Shown in pieces: positions 1 through 6,225 of a stretch of DNA of 7,644 bases (positions within the stretch are counted from its first letter, which is position 1; each line of letters starts with the position of its first letter). Made by a program: the position numbers and the translations under genes. Source of the DNA: Gammaproteobacteria bacterium (GTDB lineage Bacteria > Pseudomonadota > Gammaproteobacteria > Steroidobacterales > Steroidobacteraceae); assembly GCA_030043215.1 (NCBI GenBank), contig JASHYG010000317.1:1-7644 (forward strand). Reading direction: 5' to 3'. The notes beneath the pieces were generated by a model. The model had not been told where the DNA came from. It saw only the letters and a list, made by a program, of their open reading frames with translations, and did no database searches.

Positions 1-1353
1 GGCCGCGCTCTGGTCACGCTCGCCCGGCTCATGGATGCGCATCCCGAGGTCGGCATCATCCAGACGGCCCCGCTGCCCGTCGGCCGCGACACGCTCTTCG
101 CCCGCGTGGTGCAGTTCGCCGCCCGCCTGAACGGCCCGATGCTCTCGAGCGGGCTCGCCTACTGGCAGCTCGGCGACAGCAACTACTGGGGGCACAACGC
201 GATTCTGCGGCTCGCGCCTTTTGCGAAGTCCTGCGGCCTGCCGCGCCTGCCCGGAGGCGCGCCGCTCGGCGGGGAGATCCTGAGCCACGACTTCGTCGAG
301 GCGGCATTCATGCGGCGCGCGGGCTTCGAGGTCTGGCTGCTGGCGGACCTCGAGGGCAGCTGGGAGGAAGTCCCCTCGAACATCATCGACTTCGCGGCGC
401 GCGACCGGCGCTGGGCGCAGGGCAACTTGCAGCACTGCAACGTGCTCAGGATGCGGGGACTCCACTGGCTGAGCCGGTTGCACATGCTGACGGGCGTTCT
501 CTCGTACGTGAGCTCGCCCATCTGGTTCGCCGTCCTCATCTTGAGCTCGATCCTCACCTGCGAGACGGCGCTCAACGGCCATCACTACTTCCAGGCGGGC
601 CTGTACTCCTTGTTTCCGAGCTGGCCCGATTACCGCGATACCGAAGTGGACTGCTTGCTCATGGGCACGATCGGCGTGCTGCTGATCCCGAAGGTCCTCG
701 GCTTCACGCTCGCGCTGGCCCAGCCCGCGCTGCGGTGCGGCTTCGGCGGAGCCGTGCGCCTCGGCGTGAGCCTGCTCCTTGAGCAGCTGTTCAGCGTGTT
801 GCTCGCGCCCCCGATGATGGTGTTCCACTCGACGTTCGTGATCTCGACGCTCGCCGGTCGGCCGGTCGCGTGGAACGCGCAGCAGCGCGGCGACAGAGGT
901 GTGAGCCTCAGCGAGGCGCTGTGGCGGCACAAGTGGCACATGCTCCTCGGGCTCGCGTGGGGTGCGGCGATCCTCACCATCGCGCCGCGATTCATCTGGT
1001 GGATGACGCCGGTTCTCGCGGGATTGCTGCTGTCGGCGCCGCTCACCGCACTCTCCAGCCGCGCAGGCGTCGGCCGCTTCGCGCGCCGCTGCGGGCTGCT
1101 CCTCACTCCGGAGGAGCTCTCCCCGCCGCGTGAGCTCGCGCTGCTGCAGCAGGGATATGCGGAGCGCGTGGCGCTTCCTCAGCCTGCCGCTCACCCCGAG
1201 GCGCTCCTTGGCGAGGTGGTTCCCGCGCCGGCGCCGCTCTCCATGGAAGCCGCTCCAGCGGTCCACCTCAGCGTGCGCGGCATGGTCGCTGGAGTGTTCC
1301 GCTCGGCGGTGACGGCGCTTGCCGGCGCGCGGCGCGAGCCTCTGAGGCGCTGA
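1..1353 (+). CDS. opgH: Glucans biosynthesis glucosyltransferase H, C-terminal part (5' end outside window)
   Basis: This is the C-terminal ~450 residues of the inner-membrane family 2 glycosyltransferase that polymerises UDP-glucose into the backbone of osmoregulated periplasmic glucans. The frame is open from base 1, so the ATG at 31 is internal (it falls within an ARLMDAHP segment), and the true start lies upstream. What is visible: the end of the cytosolic catalytic domain with the family signatures GIIQTAP, YWQLGDSNYWGHNAI and LSHDFVEAA (acidic catalytic Asp at about window residue 97), then RDRRWAQGN (134-138), the OpgH form of the QxxRW motif. Several membrane segments follow, near residues 163-185, 218-240, 255-285 and 312-350, and then a Pro/Ala-rich cytosolic tail. 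E. coli OpgH is about 850 residues, so roughly half is present. Its usual partner opgG would be expected upstream, outside the window. The match to OpgH is strong through the catalytic and first membrane regions. Confidence 0.95.
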   Translation, partial: GRALVTLARLMDAHPEVGIIQTAPLPVGRDTLFARVVQFAARLNGPMLSSGLAYWQLGDSNYWGHNAILRLAPFAKSCGLPRLPGGAPLGGEILSHDFVEAAFMRRAGFEVWLLADLEGSWEEVPSNIIDFAARDRRWAQGNLQHCNVLRMRGLHWLSRLHMLTGVLSYVSSPIWFAVLILSSILTCETALNGHHYFQAGLYSLFPSWPDYRDTEVDCLLMGTIGVLLIPKVLGFTLALAQPALRCGFGGAVRLGVSLLLEQLFSVLLAPPMMVFHSTFVISTLAGRPVAWNAQQRGDRGVSLSEALWRHKWHMLLGLAWGAAILTIAPRFIWWMTPVLAGLLLSAPLTALSSRAGVGRFARRCGLLLTPEELSPPRELALLQQGYAERVALPQPAAHPEALLGEVVPAPAPLSMEAAPAVHLSVRGMVAGVFRSAVTALAGARREPLRR

Positions 1354-1473
1354 TCACCTCGCGAATCTCGAGCCCAAGAAAGCTGATGCGGGCTCGGATC
1401 CCTGCCGCGTGGGAAATGGAAAATGGCATCCTGCCCGCTGCCGCTCCGGAGTCCGAACGCTTGCCGGGCGTCC

Positions 1474-1488
1474 GGTCCGGAACGGACC
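1474..1488. terminator. Small GC-rich hairpin between convergent genes, possible weak bidirectional terminator
   Basis: The inverted repeat GGTCCG / CGGACC has a 3-base GAA loop and a perfect 6-bp stem. It sits in the 142-bp gap between the opgH stop (1353) and the stop of the leftward small gene (1496). There is no T-tract on either side, so it does not look like a standard intrinsic terminator. Its position between two convergent 3' ends is the main argument. Nothing else of note is seen in 1354-1495. Confidence 0.3.
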
Positions 1489-1495
1489 CGATCGA

Positions 1496-1834
1496 TCACT
1501 TGCCGATCTGGCGGCTCTCCTGATTCTCCTGTTGATTGAGCGCCTGCTGCTCGGCCTTGGTGATATGGCCGCCGTTCGTGCGGGCCATCGCGCGCTCTTC
1601 GCCGCGGATCGTGTGGTCTTCCCGGTGCAGCTGATGGGCCTGGCTCTTCGTGATCTGGCCCGATTTGCGCTCGTTGCGAATGCGGCGGTTCTGATTCGCG
1701 AGACGGTGATTGACCTCGGTTCGCCGCGGATGGGCCTTCTGCCAGGGCGTCTCGGCCAGCGTGGCGGAAGCCATGCCGGCGAGCGATATCCCGACCACGA
1801 TGACGGTCAGGCATTTGCGAGCGGACTTGAGCAT
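1496..1834 (-). CDS. Small exported basic helical protein with internal repeat, function unknown
   Basis: A 112-residue protein. The start chosen is the ATG at 1834, preceded by AGGAGA at 6 bases; a longer reading to 1993 has no such support and would bury the signal peptide. Residues 1-27 are a clear Sec signal peptide (basic MLKSARK, hydrophobic core, likely cleavage after ATLA at 27). The mature part is rich in Arg, Gln, Glu, His and Asn, is predicted to be helical, and has no cysteine. It contains HPRRTEVNHRLANQN and two related units beginning GQITK (residue 59) and GHITK (89), each continuing with a Leu/Glu/Gln-patterned helix. I recall similar small periplasmic proteins of unknown function in proteobacterial genomes, with an HPRR...VN.RL..QN opening. 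I do not know a role. It is transcribed alone, convergent with opgH. Confidence 0.85.
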   Translation of the reverse strand: MLKSARKCLTVIVVGISLAGMASATLAETPWQKAHPRRTEVNHRLANQNRRIRNERKSGQITKSQAHQLHREDHTIRGEERAMARTNGGHITKAEQQALNQQENQESRQIGK

Positions 1835-1840
1835 CGGAGA

Positions 1841-1846
1841 TCTCCT
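1841..1846 (-). promoter_or_regulatory. Ribosome binding site of the small exported protein gene
   Basis: AGGAGA on the minus strand, 6 bases before the ATG at 1834. This decides the start of the 112-residue protein over the longer reading. Confidence 0.75.
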
Positions 1847-1862
1847 GTTTGCGTGAGATGAC

Positions 1863-1891
1863 AGAATAAGTACAACGAGTCCGGGTCCCAA
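1863..1891 (-). promoter_or_regulatory. Candidate sigma70-type promoter for the small exported protein gene
   Basis: On the minus strand TTGGGA (1891-1886) and TATTCT (1868-1863) are separated by 17 bases. Each matches four of six consensus positions. The -10 element lies 28 bases before the start codon, in a locally AT-richer patch of this GC-rich window. This is a match by eye only. Confidence 0.4.
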
Positions 1892-1945
1892 TCGGAGTTG
1901 CGGATCGTGAATGGGGATAACGTCGCACGGTGGGACCTGCGTACG

Positions 1946-1960
1946 ACTCTTACGAAGAGT
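1946..1960. promoter_or_regulatory. Perfect 15-bp inverted repeat upstream of the small exported protein gene
   Basis: ACTCTT-ACG-AAGAGT, perfect 6-bp arms with a 3-base centre. It lies 55 bases upstream of the candidate -35 element of the leftward gene and 113 bases beyond the 3' end of the phosphoesterase-peroxidase gene. It could be an operator, or a transcript-end hairpin for the larger gene; no T-tract follows on either strand. Confidence 0.35.
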
Positions 1961-2016
1961 TAACGAGGGAGCGGCCGAAGTGCTGCGTCGCACTATCGGG
2001 CTGGCTCGCCTCGCCG

Positions 2017-2072
2017 CCGCGGGCCGCGGGCCGCGTGTCGCGTGTCGCGTGTCGCGGATCGCGCGTCGCGGG
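2017..2072. repeat. Eight tandem 7-bp units directly after the phosphoesterase-peroxidase stop codon
   Basis: Read on the plus strand the units are CCGCGGG, CCGCGGG, CCGCGTG, TCGCGTG, TCGCGTG, TCGCGGA, TCGCGCG and TCGCGGG. The shared pattern is YCGCG followed by two variable bases. The last unit ends at 2072 and the TCA at 2073-2075 is the stop codon (TGA) of the leftward gene, so the array starts exactly where coding ends. Unit variation indicates an array that has been drifting. It is not CRISPR-like, since there are no spacers. Confidence 0.8.
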
Positions 2073-5000
2073 TCAGCTGCGGTCGCTCAAGGCCTCGAGG
2101 AAGGCGATCACATCGGTGATCTCGGCGTCGGTCAGCGCGGGAGCCTGCCCCGGCCGCCGATCGAATGGCGGGTCGGACCGATCGACATTGTCGCGGTACG
2201 CCGCCGGCAAATCGTCGTAGAGCTCGGCATGGCCGGCGCGCCGCGGGTACCAGCGGCCGGGATCGAGATCGCGCTCCACGTAGAAGCGCAGCGCCTGGTC
2301 GAGCGTCGTGAAGCGGCCGTTGTGAAAGAAATAGGAGCGGCGGGCGACGTTCCGTAGCGTCGGAGTCTGAAAGAAGCCGCAGTATTCCGCGCTCTCATGG
2401 ATCAGATCGGTGCGCAGCGGCCCGCACAGTCCGAGGTCGTAGTAGCTCGCGCTCTCGTTGGCGGGGATCGCCGGATTGCGCGGGACGCCCAGAGCGGCGA
2501 AGCGGTAGTCGGTGAAATCGGGGGGATGTCCACCGGGCCCCGGTGCGCTCGGATGGCACTCCGCGCAGTTGCCCTTGTCCGCGGAGTTGAAGAGCTCGAG
2601 CCCGCGCAGCTCCCGCGGCGTCAGGCTTCCGGTGCCCCGGAGATAGTCGTCGTAGCGGCTGTCGTACGGATGGAAGCTCGGATCCTCGAGCTGGAAGCGT
2701 GCGAGCGCCCTGGCGGCGAGAGCCGCCGTCCGGCGATCGTCTTGCCAGGCCGAGGTGCCTCCGAGCACATGGAGCTTCGTCGCCTCGGGACCTGCGCGAA
2801 GGCGTGCGGCCAGCTCGTGCACGTCGTGGTTGGCCATCTCTCGCGGGTCGAGCAGCGGGAGCAGCGCCTGAGCTTCGAGCGTGTCGGCCCGGCCGTCCCA
2901 CGTGAGACCCCCGCCGGGTCCTGCGTCCTCCGCGTCGTCGCTCAGCGCGACGTACAGATGGCGCGTGAAGCGCGGGGTGTCCTGTCGATATCGGAGCGAA
3001 GGCACAGCGCGCAGGCCCGGCCGGTCCATGTGCACGCCGCCGACCATGACCGGGCCGGAGCCGGGCGGCGGCCCGTACGCATGGGCGGGATCGTGGCAGC
3101 TCGCGCATGCGAGATGTCCGGAGCTCGATAGAGTCTCGTCGAAGAACAGTGCCTTGCCGAGACGGGCGAGCGGCGTGAGATGCGTCTGCGGCACGAAGCG
3201 CGCTTGGGGTGTCCCGAAATCGAACAGCGTCATCAAGTCGCCGATCGCCGGCCCGTTGACCGGGCGGTACGGATCGCCGGGCCGCATGATCGGGTCCGGT
3301 AAACGATCGCGGCTGCGGCGCGTCAGCGGCGCAAGGCCCCAGTTGCGCTCGATGAATTTCAGGATAGAGGCGTGATCGTCGTAGACGTGATCGATGTGCC
3401 CGGGGCGTGCGTAGGGCGAGATGACGAGCAGCGGGATGCGCGGTCCGTCGCCGAAGAAATCGAGCGTCTGGATGTAGCCCGAGTCGAAGTGTCCGCCTCC
3501 CTCATCCGCCGTGGCGATGATCGCGGTGTGCGACCAGACCGCGGGTCGCGATTTGACCTGGGCGACGATGTCCGCGAGGAAGTCCTCGAAGCTCGTCAGC
3601 ACCGAATCGCCGGGGTGGCCGCTGCTCAGGATCTTGGGCACGACGAAGGCCACGGCGGGCAGGGTGCCCGCCTGCAGCTCGGCCGTGAAGCTCGCGAGCC
3701 CCTTGAGGTGCGAGCGCAGGCCGGGATTGCTCATCACGGCCCTGGAGGCCGTGAGCGGATCGCCGAGGTAGTTGTACTGCGCGCGCCGGGCCGTCGCGAG
3801 ACTGACGTTCCCGCTCAGCCGCTCCTCCTCGAGGTCGGCGGGATCGCGGCCGCCGGTGTACCAGCCCCAGCTCACACCGCGGGCGGTGAGCGCCTCCGCG
3901 ATCGTGCGTACCGTCTGAGGCGGGTAGTTGTAGTTGTGGGGGGCAATCGGTTGCGGATGCCCGTCGAGGTCGTACCCGGGGGCGTAATTGTTGACGAGGT
4001 AGTAGTGTCCGGGCTCGCAGCGGCTCGCGAGCGCGCGGCGGCCGAGCAGAGCGAGTATCGGGGCCACTCCCGGCTGAGTGGGATCGGCACACTCGACGTA
4101 GGATCCGCCCTGATATCCGTCTCGCCGGTAGTAGTTCGCGCTGCCGGGGGCCGGGTCGGGATTCTCGATTTGATTGGCCGGCGGGACGGCGGGCGCGCCA
4201 TTCGCGTTGAAGAAGGCGACATCCGCGGTCGCGAGCGCGAAGAAGTTCGCGCCCGTGCCGCCCATGATGGGCTGGTGATAGTTGTCGCTCATCGCGTAGC
4301 GCCGGGCGAGATCGCGAAAGACCGGCGCGTCCCCGGCTGCGATGTTCACGAATCCCATCTCCTCGCCGCCTTGCCCGGGATATGCGCGCGTGACGCCCAG
4401 GGTGTCGCCGCCCATCCCGGTGGTCACTGCGACCCACGCATACAGGTCCGGCCTCGCGTTGTCGCCGCCCGTCTGCTGCCACATCTGAAAGAATCGGTGC
4501 ACGGGATCGCCCGTGGCGGCGCCTAGGTGGGCGACAGCCGCTGCAAGGCTGGCGCCGGCCCCGCTCCTCGGCCATACGACGTACCGTGTGATCGGATACG
4601 GGCCGGGCGGCAGGTCTTGCGGAAAGCGCAGATCCGGACCGTTGCCCACCGGCCGGAGCTGCCAGCTCAGCACGCCGATCAGCGTCGGCTGCGGCAGATG
4701 CCCGTAGCGTCCGGCCCGCGGTGGATCGAGCGTGTAGCGGGACTGGGGTAGCGCGCGGGATTGCGCGGCACGGGAGTAGTGCTCGCCGGGCGTGCCGTCG
4801 GGGCGGATGATGCCTTCGGACAGCAGATTGCGAATGCTCTCGCCCGGCGGCGGGCTATAGGTTGCGAAGACGGAATCGAAGCTCTGGTTCTCTCCGACCA
4901 CCACGATCACGTGCTCGATCGGCGTCACCGGCATCACCGGTGTGGGGGGTGTCCCTCGCGCGGCCGTGGAGCACACGCCGAGCCAGAAGACACCGGCCGC

Positions 5001-5078
5001 GGCCCACACCGCATTGAGCACGGGACGGCTCGCCAACCCATCGCGTAGCCGCGGTTTCCGTATCCCTGTCCGTAACAT
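2073..5078 (-). CDS. Exported fusion protein: AcpA/phospholipase-C-type phosphoesterase + di-heme cytochrome c peroxidase
   Basis: A 1001-residue protein. Residues 1-42 form a long signal peptide (basic N-region, core at 20-38, likely cleavage after AARG). Residues 52-620 are a metal-dependent phosphoesterase of the AcpA/PLC family: HVIVVVGENQSFD (56-68, metal ligands E63 and N64), GGTGANF with T275 at the nucleophile position, TADEGGGHFD (D525, E526), and the terminal HASILKFIERNWGL and PAIGDLMTLFDF signatures. After about 15 residues comes a di-heme peroxidase (630-1001): LGKALFFDETLS, heme site CASCH (658-662), WDGR (727-730), DPREM (E747), second heme site CAECH (838-842), TPTLRNVA and FFHNGRF. 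The frame has no break at the junction. Heme attachment needs export and the peroxidase half has no signal peptide of its own, so a true fusion is the best reading. Start: ATG at 5078, although no strong ribosome binding site precedes it; longer readings run antisense through the neighbouring gene. Likely periplasmic. The substrate of the phosphoesterase is unknown. Confidence 0.9.
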   Translation of the reverse strand: MLRTGIRKPRLRDGLASRPVLNAVWAAAGVFWLGVCSTAARGTPPTPVMPVTPIEHVIVVVGENQSFDSVFATYSPPPGESIRNLLSEGIIRPDGTPGEHYSRAAQSRALPQSRYTLDPPRAGRYGHLPQPTLIGVLSWQLRPVGNGPDLRFPQDLPPGPYPITRYVVWPRSGAGASLAAAVAHLGAATGDPVHRFFQMWQQTGGDNARPDLYAWVAVTTGMGGDTLGVTRAYPGQGGEEMGFVNIAAGDAPVFRDLARRYAMSDNYHQPIMGGTGANFFALATADVAFFNANGAPAVPPANQIENPDPAPGSANYYRRDGYQGGSYVECADPTQPGVAPILALLGRRALASRCEPGHYYLVNNYAPGYDLDGHPQPIAPHNYNYPPQTVRTIAEALTARGVSWGWYTGGRDPADLEEERLSGNVSLATARRAQYNYLGDPLTASRAVMSNPGLRSHLKGLASFTAELQAGTLPAVAFVVPKILSSGHPGDSVLTSFEDFLADIVAQVKSRPAVWSHTAIIATADEGGGHFDSGYIQTLDFFGDGPRIPLLVISPYARPGHIDHVYDDHASILKFIERNWGLAPLTRRSRDRLPDPIMRPGDPYRPVNGPAIGDLMTLFDFGTPQARFVPQTHLTPLARLGKALFFDETLSSSGHLACASCHDPAHAYGPPPGSGPVMVGGVHMDRPGLRAVPSLRYRQDTPRFTRHLYVALSDDAEDAGPGGGLTWDGRADTLEAQALLPLLDPREMANHDVHELAARLRAGPEATKLHVLGGTSAWQDDRRTAALAARALARFQLEDPSFHPYDSRYDDYLRGTGSLTPRELRGLELFNSADKGNCAECHPSAPGPGGHPPDFTDYRFAALGVPRNPAIPANESASYYDLGLCGPLRTDLIHESAEYCGFFQTPTLRNVARRSYFFHNGRFTTLDQALRFYVERDLDPGRWYPRRAGHAELYDDLPAAYRDNVDRSDPPFDRRPGQAPALTDAEITDVIAFLEALSDRS

Positions 5079-5114
5079 GCACTGCGCCCACGGGCGAAGG
5101 TAGCGATCCCGTGT

Positions 5115-5132
5115 GACAGGAACGTTGCTGTC
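5115..5132. promoter_or_regulatory. 18-bp dyad in the divergent promoter region, candidate operator
   Basis: GACAGGAACGTTGCTGTC reads the same on both strands apart from one mismatched pair (8 of 9 half-site positions symmetric). It lies near the centre of the 102-bp gap between the divergent phosphoesterase-peroxidase and flavin oxidoreductase starts, 36 and 48 bases from the two start codons. This fits an operator for a dimeric regulator acting on both genes. No regulator gene is in the window, and I could not place convincing -35/-10 elements on either side. Confidence 0.5.
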
Positions 5133-5180
5133 GCCTTGGGTTTGCCCCCGCCGCCGAAATGCGGTAAGCGTATCGGGGAC

Positions 5181-6194
5181 ATGCGGCTTTCGGTTCTCGA
5201 CCAGTCTCCCGTCTCCTCGGGCTCTACCGCGGCCGATGCGCTCCGTCACACGATCGAGCTCGCGCGCCTCGCCGACCGGCTCGGGTACGAGCGTTACTGG
5301 ATCGCCGAGCACCATGCGACCCAGACTCTCGCCAGCCCGGCGCCGGAGATTCTCATCGCCCGCCTGGGAGCGGAGACGGAGCGCATCCGCGTCGGCTCGG
5401 GCGGCGTCATGCTGCCGCACTATAGCCCGCTCAAGGTGGCCGAGCAGTTCCGGATGCTGCACGCGCTGTATCCGGACCGGGTGGACCTCGGCATCGGCCG
5501 GGCGCCGGGCGGCAGCCCGCTCGAGACGTTGGCGCTGCGGCGCGAGCGGCTCGACACCCCGATGCCCGATGACTTTCCGGACCAGCTGATCGAGCTCATG
5601 GGCTTCCTGCATCACGAGTTCGCGCCGCGGCATCCGTTCAGCCGCATCCGGGTCTCTCCGGACACGCCCGGCTGTCCGGCGGTGTGGCTGCTCGGCTCGA
5701 GCCACTGGAGCGCCTCCGCCGCGGCTCAGCTCGGCCTTCCGTACGCGTTCGCCCACTTCATCGCCCCGGAGCCCACGCGGGCGGCGATCGAGCGCTATCG
5801 CGCCCAATTCCAGCCTTCCCCGTACCTCCCGGAGCCCCGCCCCATCGTCGCGCTGGGCGCCATCTGCGCGGAGACGGACGAGGAGGCGGAGCTTCTGTCG
5901 GCGAGCGTGCGCCTGATGGGGCGCCGGCTGCGGCAAGGCGACCTGCGCCCGGTTCCGACGGTGGAGGAGGCCCAGCGTGAGCTGGCGGCACAAGTTCCCC
6001 TCGATCTCGGCGACTCGGGTGAGTGGCCGCGCCACGTGTTCGGGTCCCCGCGGACGGTGCGTGGCAGGCTCGAGGAGATCGCCGGAGCCCTGCAGCTCGA
6101 GGAGCTGATGATCGTCACGATCGTTCACGATCATGGCGCGCGCCTGCGCTCGTACGAGCTGCTTGCGCGAGCATTCGGCCTGCGGCGGTGCTAA
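5181..6194 (+). CDS. Luciferase-like (LLM class) flavin-dependent oxidoreductase, MsnO8/YhbW-like
   Basis: A 337-residue soluble protein of the bacterial luciferase-like fold, group 1. Enzymes of this fold bind reduced FMN and act as monooxygenases or reductases; the substrate here is unknown. Visible family signatures: the opening MRLSVLDQSPVSSGSTAADA, WIAEHH (40-45), GSGGVMLPHYSPLKVAEQF (72-90), LGIGRAPGG (103-111), WLLGSS (169-174), a central IVALGAICAETDEEA (222-236) and GSPRTV (289-294) near the C-terminus. The length is typical for the group. Start: the ATG at 5181 gives the standard family N-terminus; a TTG at 5136 would add 15 unsupported residues. The ribosome binding site is weak (a GGGG run only 2 bases before the ATG). 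It is divergent from the phosphoesterase-peroxidase gene and is followed after 31 bp by the methyltransferase-like gene, so the two are probably cotranscribed. Confidence 0.9.
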   Translation: MRLSVLDQSPVSSGSTAADALRHTIELARLADRLGYERYWIAEHHATQTLASPAPEILIARLGAETERIRVGSGGVMLPHYSPLKVAEQFRMLHALYPDRVDLGIGRAPGGSPLETLALRRERLDTPMPDDFPDQLIELMGFLHHEFAPRHPFSRIRVSPDTPGCPAVWLLGSSHWSASAAAQLGLPYAFAHFIAPEPTRAAIERYRAQFQPSPYLPEPRPIVALGAICAETDEEAELLSASVRLMGRRLRQGDLRPVPTVEEAQRELAAQVPLDLGDSGEWPRHVFGSPRTVRGRLEEIAGALQLEELMIVTIVHDHGARLRSYELLARAFGLRRC

Positions 6195-6201
6195 AGTCGC
6201 G

Positions 6202-6217
6202 CCCCTAGGTGGAGGGG
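6202..6217 (+). promoter_or_regulatory. Hairpin overlapping the ribosome binding site of the methyltransferase-like gene
   Basis: CCCCT (6202-6206) can pair with AGGGG (6213-6217) around a 6-base AGGTGG loop. The purine-rich GGAGGGGAGA (6211-6220), the best ribosome binding site for the ATG at 6226, is partly held in this stem. The stem starts 8 bases after the upstream stop codon, so ribosomes finishing that gene could open it, giving translational coupling. The stem is short, and the effect is an inference. Confidence 0.35.
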
Positions 6218-6225
6218 AGATTCCT

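Noticed and set aside
400..429. Loss of the Gln in the QxxRW motif of the glucosyltransferase (RDRRW here)
   Set aside because: From memory, E. coli OpgH also reads RDRRW, so this is the family norm and not a defect.
1354..1495. A strong intrinsic terminator between opgH and the small gene
   Set aside because: A hairpin is present, but no T-tract follows on either strand, so only a low-confidence terminator was listed.
1835..1993. Longer N-terminus for the small exported protein
   Set aside because: It would bury the signal peptide, and the inner ATG at 1834 has a good ribosome binding site.
2017..2072. CRISPR-like array
   Set aside because: The 7-bp units are directly adjacent with no spacers, and no cas gene is nearby.
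2397..3131. Plus-strand reading frame (244 codons) opposite the peroxidase domain
   Set aside because: It is antisense to both heme-binding motifs and has no family features of its own.
3372..4526. Long plus-strand reading frame (384 codons) opposite the phosphoesterase domain
   Set aside because: It mirrors the codon pattern of the real gene, its product is Arg/Val/Gly-rich without any recognisable motif, and the opposite strand carries intact catalytic motifs.
5059..5078. Lipoprotein signal in the fusion protein (LGVC near residue 36)
   Set aside because: Val sits directly before the Cys, where the lipobox needs Gly, Ala or Ser, so a signal peptidase I site after AARG is the better reading.
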